Origin: Fidelibacterota bacterium
GTDB lineage: Bacteria; Marinisomatota; Marinisomatia; Marinisomatales; Marinisomataceae
Direction: 5' to 3'
NCBI GenBank assembly: GCA_012963075.1
Contig: DTWI01000135.1
Span: forward strand, 1-7,118
DNA length: 7,118 nt
In this document: positions 1 through 5,610 of the stretch, in pieces
How positions within the stretch are numbered: the stretch's first letter is position 1
How the letters are laid out: each line of letters begins with the position of its first letter
Notes under the pieces: model-generated
What the model was told of the DNA's origin: nothing
The model's database searches: none
The model's input: only the letters and a program-made list of their open reading frames with translations
Program-made: the position numbers and the translations under genes

Positions 1-47
1 ACCTGGTGATTAACAGTCACTCGCTCTACCAACTGAGCTACTCCGGA
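1..47 (-). tRNA. tRNA-Asn (anticodon GTT), 3' part beyond the window
   Basis: Read on the minus strand, the tRNA begins TCCGGAG at position 47 (acceptor 5' strand). It continues with a D-arm (GCTC, loop AGTTGGTA, GAGC) and an anticodon arm with loop CTGTTAA, giving anticodon GTT at 14-12, hence asparagine. The variable loop starts at about position 4; the T-arm, acceptor 3' strand and any CCA lie beyond the window. The anticodon stem has four good pairs (GTGA/TCAC), but the top pair 27-43 reads A against C. The loop holds U33-G34-U35, the recognition element of tRNA-guanine transglycosylase, so this tRNA is an expected substrate of the Tgt encoded in the same window. It lies 48 nt downstream of the symporter stop on the same strand. 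That gap holds only AT-rich sequence, with no T-run-followed hairpin and no promoter I trust, so cotranscription is possible. Identity is secure; the mismatch could be real or a sequence error. Confidence 0.96.
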
Positions 48-95
48 ATCGAGATGGAATTTCTCATAATATTATATAAAGAATCAAGGAATAAT

Positions 96-1952
96 TTATA
101 CTTCAAGTTCAATAATTAAATCTTTAGATAAATTAAATTGTGCGTGATCAAAAACATCTTTGGAAACAGTAACTTTATTATTATCTGATACTGAACCAAG
201 ACGAGCATGGGTAGACTTTAATCCTCCAAGATACCATCTATGATCGCTAATATAAATTAAATCTCCTTTATTTCCTTTTATCTTATCCATATAGTTCTTT
301 GGTAACGATACTTCATTGTTGTCTTTTTGTGTTACTTCTACTTCTGATCCAGAAAACTGAATAGTTATACCTGCATTTTTATTCACATCAGATCCTTTAA
401 AGTATTGTGGACCATCCCTAATCGTCCAAATGGTCAATCCTTTAATTCTATCATAATTTTTCGGAGGTTTTGTAAACAAGGTAACAATGATACCAATAGA
501 TACACATACAAATACATTATATAATGCTCTTATATAAGACCAGGGTTGTGCCTCAACAAATTCAATGCCATGAGAAAATGGTTGTACAAATGTCTTAGGA
601 TATTCAATTCCTAACAGAATAAAAATCGCTCCCACAACAAACGTTAGAACGGCAGCTCTAGAGGAAAATCTTTTCCAGAAAATTCCTAAGAATATCACCG
701 TAACCATTGGGGGAGTAACAACACTATGGAATGCGCCATGTGCTTCATAAATAGTACCATATTTACTAAATAGAAAAGCAGCTTGTATACCAATAAATGT
801 CACTAATAAAGATGTAACCATAGCAACACGTAGTCGAGTTTTTTCAGATGGATTTTTACTTAATGGGGTATAAATATCATTCACAGCTACTGCTGCTGAT
901 GCATTGATTTGAGAATCAAGACTTGACATCAGTGCAGCAACAACTGCCGCCACTAAGAAAGCAAAGATTGCTTCAGAGCCTGATACAATACCAGCCACCA
1001 CCGTAAAAATTCCATTTGGATTAGTAGTTTCCGCAATAATATCTGGTGAAGTATTCGTGATAGCTCTAGCAATCCAACCAGAATTTGATACTGCAACCGT
1101 AGCAATTGGTAATAATACCAAAACATTTATTATGGTTGCTCTTCGGGCATGAACAACGGAACGAGCTGCTAAAAAACGCATAATAACAGCTTGATTCATG
1201 AAAGCAAATCCTACAGATCCTACTATACCGTCTTGCCAAAAAATACCAGCAAAATTAAAATCAGGAGGAGAATTAAAATCAGCTAGAGGTAATTTGTTTG
1301 TTATAGATAGATTATTCCAAAATGAATCAAATCCTCCTAGATAAGCAATTCCTAATCCAAAAATTAGAAGTCCAGCAAACAATAGAATAATTCCCTGGAG
1401 AAAATCAGTAAAGATAATAGCTGTTTGTCCTCCTAGAGAAACATAAATACCAGAAATAACAGCTACGACAATGATGATTGTATTAATTTCCCATCCTAAA
1501 ATAGGTTGAAGCAATGATCCAAGGGCAAGTAATCCAATACCAATATATCCAATCAAATATAATAACATGGTAAAAGTTGATAAATTTCTGACCGTACTAT
1601 TGAAACGACGTTGAAAATATTCAGGAATGGAATTAACCTTCATATAATAGATAATTGGAATCCATCCAAACAATAATAATGGCATAAAAAACCAATCATT
1701 CATATATGTCATTGTGGATGAAAATCCATACTCAAACCCTTTAGAAGCATATTTTGCAAAACTATGTGATCCTACTCCTGTAGCTAACATAGACATTGCA
1801 ATTAACCACCAAGAAAATCGTCTCCCACCAAAAAAGAAATCTTCTGTTGATTTGTTATTACGAGCGAAAAATAATCCTGCACCCAAGACAAAAAAAACAT
1901 AACAAATTAAGATTCCCCAAAATAATCCAGTTGTTGGAATAAGTGTGTTCAT
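96..1952 (-). CDS. Sodium/solute symporter, SSS (SLC5) family, with soluble C-terminal extension
   Basis: This 618-residue inner-membrane protein has about 13-14 hydrophobic helices between residues 10 and 494 and should couple sodium entry to uptake of an unidentified solute. Family marks include the early 'STEDFFFGGRR' segment (35-45), the TM1-like MSMLATGVGS (53-62), SLGGQTAIIFTDFLQG (172-187), the signature-like NQAVIMRFLAARS (253-265), and SSLDSQINASAAVAVNDIY (343-361). In the last motif Ser343/Ser344 align with the Na2-site serines of vSGLT. After the last helix about 120 soluble residues follow: a short conserved-type linker (about 504-520, ending YFKGS) and a roughly 90-residue, probably beta-rich tail containing GDLIYISDHRWYLGGLKS (563-580). 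The substrate (sugar, amino acid, carboxylate or other) cannot be read from sequence. The ATG overlaps the stop of the upstream small membrane protein as ATGA, and a GAGGA Shine-Dalgarno lies 7 nt upstream. It is the last protein gene of the run. Confidence 0.93.
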   Translation of the reverse strand: MNTLIPTTGLFWGILICYVFFVLGAGLFFARNNKSTEDFFFGGRRFSWWLIAMSMLATGVGSHSFAKYASKGFEYGFSSTMTYMNDWFFMPLLLFGWIPIIYYMKVNSIPEYFQRRFNSTVRNLSTFTMLLYLIGYIGIGLLALGSLLQPILGWEINTIIIVVAVISGIYVSLGGQTAIIFTDFLQGIILLFAGLLIFGLGIAYLGGFDSFWNNLSITNKLPLADFNSPPDFNFAGIFWQDGIVGSVGFAFMNQAVIMRFLAARSVVHARRATIINVLVLLPIATVAVSNSGWIARAITNTSPDIIAETTNPNGIFTVVAGIVSGSEAIFAFLVAAVVAALMSSLDSQINASAAVAVNDIYTPLSKNPSEKTRLRVAMVTSLLVTFIGIQAAFLFSKYGTIYEAHGAFHSVVTPPMVTVIFLGIFWKRFSSRAAVLTFVVGAIFILLGIEYPKTFVQPFSHGIEFVEAQPWSYIRALYNVFVCVSIGIIVTLFTKPPKNYDRIKGLTIWTIRDGPQYFKGSDVNKNAGITIQFSGSEVEVTQKDNNEVSLPKNYMDKIKGNKGDLIYISDHRWYLGGLKSTHARLGSVSDNNKVTVSKDVFDHAQFNLSKDLIIELEV

Positions 1953-2233
1953 TTGATATTCCTCACAAGAATACCAACATTTAATACATACAAAGCAAGA
2001 ATGAATAAATATATCTTGGGAGCATCATTCAATGCTGATAATGTCATAAATAAATGAATAGAAAAAATATAAATAAACCCCCATACTAAAACTTGTATCC
2101 ATCTTTTATGTTCCTTCCAAAATTGATTACCGCCATAAGCACGGAATATTGTGAAAAGTCCACCACCAAAAATTAGGATACCAAAACCATATTGATACAT
2201 AAGAGGAAGCCAAGAATGAGAAAATAAATCCAT
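1949..2233 (-). CDS. Small three-helix membrane protein, candidate accessory subunit of the symporter
   Basis: This 94-residue protein is nearly all membrane: predicted helices are at about 12-31, 44-64 and 72-90, with a basic loop (FWKEHKRW, 38-45) between the first two and a basic C-terminus (RNIK). I do not recognise a named family. Small membrane proteins encoded directly before an SSS symporter are known in other groups, for example DUF485/YjcH with the acetate permease ActP, and DUF4212 small subunits. By analogy it may assemble with, stabilise or regulate the transporter; this is inference from context, not homology I can see. Its ATG overlaps the HIT gene stop by one base (TAATG) and is preceded by a GAGGA Shine-Dalgarno. 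Its TGA overlaps the symporter ATG by four bases, which suggests tight coupling and balanced synthesis. The coding call is firm because of the conserved operon packing and the coherent membrane pattern. Confidence 0.85.
   Translation of the reverse strand: MDLFSHSWLPLMYQYGFGILIFGGGLFTIFRAYGGNQFWKEHKRWIQVLVWGFIYIFSIHLFMTLSALNDAPKIYLFILALYVLNVGILVRNIK
1960..1964 (-). promoter_or_regulatory. Shine-Dalgarno site of the symporter gene
   Basis: GAGGA on the minus strand with a 7-nt spacer to the ATG at 1952. It lies inside the last codons of the small membrane protein gene. Together with the ATGA stop/start overlap it fixes the symporter start and supports coupled translation of the two membrane proteins. 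Confidence 0.75.
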
Positions 2234-2727
2234 TATTTAATTTCCTCAAAGAATGGTTTCAATTGATCGTAGGTATCATGTAGTCCTTGTGCAACAACTT
2301 TTGTTGATCCTACAACTGGCATGAAAGAAGTATCAGATGTCCATCGTGGAACAATATGAAAATGTAAATGTCCTTCAATAGATGCACCAGATCCTTTACC
2401 AATATTTGCTCCAAAATTGAATCCATGACATTGTAAATTTTCTCTTAAAATTTTCATCGTTTTTTTAGTAAGTCGCATAATCTCTGTTAATGTTTCATCT
2501 GCTAAATTTTCTACTGAATCTGATTCCTCATATGGAACAATCATCAAATGTCCATTGTTATATGGATAATAATTCATAATGATATAACAAGATTCACCGC
2601 GGTAAAGAATGAAATTTCCTTTATCTTCAGTTTCATTCGGTTTACTAGAAAAAATCTTTTGTGAAGCATCTTTATTCTTAATGTATTCCATTTTCCATGG
2701 AGCCCATAAATGTTTTTTATGTGACAT
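2233..2727 (-). CDS. HIT-family nucleotide phosphorylase/hydrolase (Ap4A phosphorylase-like)
   Basis: This 164-residue protein carries the histidine-triad motif HLHFHIV at 120-126. The central His122 is expected to form the covalent nucleotidyl intermediate. The N-terminal HLWAPWKMEYI (6-16), the YPYNNGHLMIVPY segment (54-66) and the tail with FMPVVGSTKVV (135-145) place it in the bacterial subfamily related to mycobacterial Ap4A phosphorylase Rv2613c, rather than HinT. Likely substrates are dinucleoside polyphosphates such as Ap4A or other nucleotidyl conjugates, in the cytosol; the exact reaction is not decidable here. Many members carry a CxFC pair near residue 25, thought to bind zinc; here the equivalent positions read KIFS (24-27), so both cysteines are missing. 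Length is normal. The start is fixed by the conserved N-terminus. It overlaps the 96-residue gene upstream by 11 nt and the small membrane gene downstream by 1 nt. Confidence 0.93.
   Translation of the reverse strand: MSHKKHLWAPWKMEYIKNKDASQKIFSSKPNETEDKGNFILYRGESCYIIMNYYPYNNGHLMIVPYEESDSVENLADETLTEIMRLTKKTMKILRENLQCHGFNFGANIGKGSGASIEGHLHFHIVPRWTSDTSFMPVVGSTKVVAQGLHDTYDQLKPFFEEIK
2243..2247 (-). promoter_or_regulatory. Shine-Dalgarno site of the small membrane protein gene
   Basis: GAGGA on the minus strand, 9 nt before the ATG at 2233, inside the HIT-protein 3' end. It is the same sequence as the site before the symporter gene, which suggests that the pair is translated at similar rates. 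It decides the start of this short gene. Confidence 0.7.
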
Positions 2728-3007
2728 ATTCGTTTTCCAACTTCACTTTATCAATTAGTTCTCTCAACACAGGTTTAATATAAATATTATCAAGATTCAT
2801 CTTACCAAAACATTTTGCTAAAATATTTACACGTTGTTCCAATGGCTTATGTTTATTAATAACAATAAAATTATCGCTAAATAACAAACAATTATCTCCG
2901 TTAAAATCCCCCTTATCATGTACAATCTTCACATTTAATTTATCGCTTAATTCGATAAAATCATTAACAAGTTCTTCATATTTTTTATTTATTTTTTTGA
3001 GTCGCAT
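2717..3007 (-). CDS. Conserved-type small protein of unknown function (96 aa)
   Basis: This is a 96-residue soluble, mostly helical protein with no signal peptide or membrane segment. It opens with a basic helix (LKKINKKYEELVNDFIELSDKL, about 3-24). A short beta-like stretch follows, with DFNGDNCLLFSDNFIVINKHKPLEQR (34-59), then a second helical part (VNILAKCFGKMNLDNIYIKPVLRELIDK, 60-87). The 'G-x-x-C ... viviNk.kPleqR' layout resembles unnamed small proteins I associate with FCB genomes, but I cannot attach a Pfam name or a function. Two cysteines (Cys40, Cys66) are present without a metal-site pattern. The ATG has a close upstream GGAA (3012-3015). It overlaps the nucleotidyltransferase by 19 nt upstream and the HIT gene by 11 nt downstream, and this tight embedding supports it being real. 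A link to nucleotide metabolism through its neighbours is speculation. Confidence 0.8.
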   Translation of the reverse strand: MRLKKINKKYEELVNDFIELSDKLNVKIVHDKGDFNGDNCLLFSDNFIVINKHKPLEQRVNILAKCFGKMNLDNIYIKPVLRELIDKVKLENEYVT

Positions 3008-3402
3008 TTTATTCCAGTAATCTTACTACTACTTCTAATTTTTTCTCCTAAACCATCCACCATTTTGATAGAATATTTTTCTATAATAGCAGTTTCTGGT
3101 ATTTCACTTAAACTTCTATCACCACCATTGGCAAAAATACTCGGTTTCAGAAATTCCAAACTTTTACACACACTTTTGTCATCATCAATGCTTAAAAATA
3201 CTTCATCAACACACTGTAATGCAGAAACAATCTCCATTCTATCTTTTTCATTCATAAAAGACTTTCTTTTTTTTAAGATAGCCTGTTTATCGTTATTAAC
3301 AATCACAATCAATTTATCTCCAAGTTGTTTTGCAAGTTTTAAGTATTCTAAATGTCCTACATGAATTGGATCAAAATATCCACTTACGGCTACAACAATC
3401 AT
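2989..3402 (-). CDS. Small HxGH nucleotidyltransferase (cytidylyltransferase-like family)
   Basis: This 137-residue single-domain enzyme of the CTP_transf_like (Rossmann, HIGH-type) superfamily transfers a nucleotidyl group from CTP or ATP to a phosphorylated or alcohol substrate. Visible motifs are SGYFDPIHVGHLEYL (7-21) with the HxGH element His14-Gly16-His17, KKRKSFMNEKDRMEIV (44-59), which supplies substrate and phosphate contacts, ANGGDR (91-96), and KIRSSSKI (121-128) in place of the ISSTxI element. Relatives include glycerol-3-phosphate cytidylyltransferase (TagD), the adenylyltransferase domain of HldE (heptose 1-phosphate) and archaeal FAD synthase; the length is close to TagD. In a Gram-negative envelope operon a sugar- or glycerol-phosphate substrate for surface glycans is plausible, but the sequence does not settle it. 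The start has an AGGA Shine-Dalgarno (3411-3414) with an 8-nt spacer and lies 1 nt after the lipoprotein stop. Confidence 0.9.
   Translation of the reverse strand: MIVVAVSGYFDPIHVGHLEYLKLAKQLGDKLIVIVNNDKQAILKKRKSFMNEKDRMEIVSALQCVDEVFLSIDDDKSVCKSLEFLKPSIFANGGDRSLSEIPETAIIEKYSIKMVDGLGEKIRSSSKITGIKCDSKK
3012..3015 (-). promoter_or_regulatory. Probable Shine-Dalgarno site of the 96-residue protein gene
   Basis: GGAA on the minus strand, 4 nt before the ATG at 3007, inside the nucleotidyltransferase 3' end. The spacing is short and the match is weak, but it is the only candidate for this start. Confidence 0.45.
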
Positions 3403-3403
3403 T

Positions 3404-4495
3404 TTATTCTTCCTTTTCTAAGCTATAATTCCACATTGGAACTTCTAATTCCCAATTTGCTCTCAAAATTAATGAATCAGGATAAACATAAAATCTTTCA
3501 GCAAATTGTTCATCAGTAAAAGATCCTATATTTAAAATTAAATCATTATTTCTATCTTCATAAATTAATAATTGATATTTCCCTTCTAAAACTTCATCAA
3601 TGGTATAATTACCTCCTAATTCTACTAAATTGGTGTAACTGTTCTCTTTGTTTTTTAAGAACACATTTATAGGATGAAGAAAATTACCCTTCACAGATCC
3701 TAATACGGTCGCTGTTTTTACCAATGCTTTTTCATCAGTATCATCAATTGTTAAACTATCAGAAGATATAACACCATTCTCTTCTTTTGTAGGTCTTGCA
3801 AGATAGAAATTGATATTACTTAATAAATTATTATGTAAGGATAATTTATTTTTTCTATAAAACGAAAAGGCCCCTTTTGTATAATCAATATTTGATCCAT
3901 ATTGTTGAACTGCTACAATTGAAAAATCTGTATTAGGTAAAAAATTAAACTGATATGTTTCATTTGATAATGCATGCAAAATATAATCTGGAGCTGTATT
4001 GAGCATAATAGCCTTATTTGGATTGTTCAACCATAAGAGAATAAATGCAGTATTAAAATCTCCAAAAATATTCCCTTTAATTGTACCAGAATGAAAGACA
4101 AAATCTCTTGAAAATGGAATAACAATATCTTGAGTAATATTTACACCATGTTCATCCTTAAGTTTTGTATCAAACACAAGCAAATATGTAGTATCAGTAT
4201 CTAAATTTGATGGTATCCAGAAATCAATTTCATCACCTTTATATTCATATTTAAAATCATAGTCTCCAGTTGGAAAAATCTTAATCGCTTTTTTTAAAGA
4301 TGTTTCTTGTAAATACTCATTGAATTGAATTGTAATTTTTTGAGTTGGATTAATCTCAGTTAATATCTTTGGAGTGGTTGAAACTAATCCTGGAGAAATA
4401 GCATCAATTTCTCCACCTTGTGGTGCAGATACTGACGCACAATTATTAATAAAAATAATTGCCAAAAGTAAAAATAACTTATTTGCTATTCTCAT
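3404..4495 (-). CDS. Ig-like (Big_5-type) outer-envelope lipoprotein
   Basis: This 363-residue protein has a lipoprotein signal: basic start (MRIANK), hydrophobic core FLLLAIIFI (8-16), and Cys19 in INNC as the probable lipidation site. The box is weak because Asn occupies -1, where Gly, Ala or Ser is usual. The mature start CASVSAPQGGEIDAISPG (19-36) resembles the CA.v.aPtGGp.D..pP opening of FCB Ig-like lipoproteins. Residues of about 37-130 form an Ig-like Big_5-type domain, with ITIQFNEYL (54-62), IDFWIPSNLDTDTTYLLVF (90-108) and a closing IPFSRD. The middle is beta-rich and unassigned. The C-terminal part has YQLLIYEDRNND (307-318) and an AERFYVYPDSLILRANWE stretch (332-349), also usual for this family. 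No Asp follows Cys19, consistent with the outer membrane by the E. coli rule, if that applies here. Function is unknown, probably structural. The start overlaps the end of tgt by 17 nt and lacks a clear Shine-Dalgarno, suggesting coupling to tgt. Confidence 0.87.
   Translation of the reverse strand: MRIANKLFLLLAIIFINNCASVSAPQGGEIDAISPGLVSTTPKILTEINPTQKITIQFNEYLQETSLKKAIKIFPTGDYDFKYEYKGDEIDFWIPSNLDTDTTYLLVFDTKLKDEHGVNITQDIVIPFSRDFVFHSGTIKGNIFGDFNTAFILLWLNNPNKAIMLNTAPDYILHALSNETYQFNFLPNTDFSIVAVQQYGSNIDYTKGAFSFYRKNKLSLHNNLLSNINFYLARPTKEENGVISSDSLTIDDTDEKALVKTATVLGSVKGNFLHPINVFLKNKENSYTNLVELGGNYTIDEVLEGKYQLLIYEDRNNDLILNIGSFTDEQFAERFYVYPDSLILRANWELEVPMWNYSLEKEE
3411..3414 (-). promoter_or_regulatory. 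Shine-Dalgarno site of the nucleotidyltransferase gene
   Basis: AGGA (within AAAGGAAG) on the minus strand, 8 nt before the ATG at 3402. It is formed by the Glu-Lys-Glu-Glu codons that end the lipoprotein gene. It supports the start that begins right before the HxGH-domain first strand. Confidence 0.65.
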
Positions 4496-5606
4496 ATTTT
4501 TCTAGATAATCTTCTGACCATTTTACGAAAGTATGGTTATTAATTTCAAATTTAATTTGATTAATTAAATCAAAATAATATGCAATATTAATTAGTGTAG
4601 CAATTCGAATACCTAATATTTCATTAATTTGGAATAAATATCTTAAATATGATTTAGAATATTCTTTGGCAAAAGTTATATTACTATTTTCATCAATTGG
4701 TGAAATGTCATGTTTATACCTACTATTACCAATGTTAATAATTCCTTCGTTAGTAAAAAGTTGGCCATTTCTTGCATTTCTTGTTGGCAATACACAATCA
4801 AACATATCTATTCCCCTCAAAATTGATTTTACGATATCGGTTGGTTTCCCTACACCCATTAAATATTTTGGATGATTCTCAGGAATAGCTTCACCTAATA
4901 AGTGTACGGTATCAAACATTGGTTCCTTCTTCTCTCCTACTGATAATCCTCCAATTGCTATGCCACAATTAGCAAAAGGAAGCATTTGTTCCAAACATTG
5001 TAGTCGCTCATCTTTATCAATACCTCCTTGGATAATAGGAAACAAAATTTGTTTATGATCATAAAGCGGTTTGTGTGTATCTAAATAATCATAAGCTCTT
5101 TTGGTCCAATCATGAGTCAATTTAGAAGCTCTTTTTAATTCTCTTTTTGTACAATCTGCTGGAGGACAATAGTCAAAAGCCATAATAATATCTGATCCTA
5201 GTTTTTGTTGAACTTCCATCGAAATCTCTGGAGTAAAAAGATGCATGCTTCCATCAAGATGTGATTTAAAATGAACACCATTATCAGTAATCTTGTTCAT
5301 TTTATTTAAAGAAAACACTTGATAACCACCGCTATCCGTTAAAATACTATTAGACCAATTCAAAAATTTATGTAACCCGCCATTTTCTTCAATAATGCCT
5401 GTTCCAGGTCTCAAATAAAGATGATAAGTATTAGATAACATAATCTGTGTGTTCAAATCATAAAGTTCATCGGGGGATATAGACTTTACGACTCCATGTG
5501 TACCCACTGGCATAAAAACAGGTGTTTCAATAACAGAGTGATCTGTCTGAATTTGTCCTGTTCTTGCTAATGAATATTTATCTTTTGATTTGACTATAAA
5601 TTTCAA
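4479..5606 (-). CDS. tgt: Queuine/preQ1 tRNA-guanine transglycosylase (Tgt), lacking the zinc ligands
   Basis: Tgt replaces G34 with preQ1 in tRNAs with GUN anticodons (Asn, Asp, His, Tyr), the first tRNA-bound step of queuosine synthesis. With the TTG start proposed here it has 375 residues, the same as E. coli Tgt, and begins KFIVKSKDKYSLARTG, like family N-termini. Catalytic elements are intact: LTDSGGYQ (89-96) with base Asp91, QGG (193-195), GGLSVGE (219-225) with the bacterial valine, and FDCVLPTRNARNG (269-281) with nucleophile Asp270. FDYC (144-147) replaces the usual FDEC. The Cys-x-Cys-x2-Cys-x25-His zinc site aligns without gaps to Ser308, Ile310, Ala313 and Ile339, so all four ligands are absent; SPIDENSNITFAKEYSKSYL looks like the Bacteroidota version. 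An ATG at 5663 would add 19 residues lying entirely within the barrel gene's 3' end and is not favoured. The TTG lies 4 nt after the barrel stop. Confidence 0.95.
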   Translation of the reverse strand: MKFIVKSKDKYSLARTGQIQTDHSVIETPVFMPVGTHGVVKSISPDELYDLNTQIMLSNTYHLYLRPGTGIIEENGGLHKFLNWSNSILTDSGGYQVFSLNKMNKITDNGVHFKSHLDGSMHLFTPEISMEVQQKLGSDIIMAFDYCPPADCTKRELKRASKLTHDWTKRAYDYLDTHKPLYDHKQILFPIIQGGIDKDERLQCLEQMLPFANCGIAIGGLSVGEKKEPMFDTVHLLGEAIPENHPKYLMGVGKPTDIVKSILRGIDMFDCVLPTRNARNGQLFTNEGIINIGNSRYKHDISPIDENSNITFAKEYSKSYLRYLFQINEILGIRIATLINIAYYFDLINQIKFEINNHTFVKWSEDYLEKYENSK

Positions 5607-5610
5607 CGAA

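Noticed and set aside
66..75. Perfect palindrome ATAATATTAT before the tRNA
   Set aside because: It has no loop or following T-run and consists only of A and T, so it is expected by chance in this composition and is not a terminator.
71..76. TATAAT on the minus strand as a -10 box for the tRNA
   Set aside because: The TTG-type -35 candidates lie 5 or 24 nt upstream of it, neither a workable spacing, and FCB promoters usually differ from this consensus.
1714..1902. 62-codon open frame on the plus strand
   Set aside because: It lies wholly opposite conserved symporter helices, has no Shine-Dalgarno and reads as low-complexity sequence.
3065..3364. 99-codon open frame on the plus strand
   Set aside because: It is antisense to the nucleotidyltransferase whose HxGH and GGDR motifs prove the other strand; its hydrophobic look is a by-product.
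4666..4875. 69-codon open frame on the plus strand
   Set aside because: It is antisense to the Tgt active-site region (FDCVLPTRNARNG) and has no independent support.
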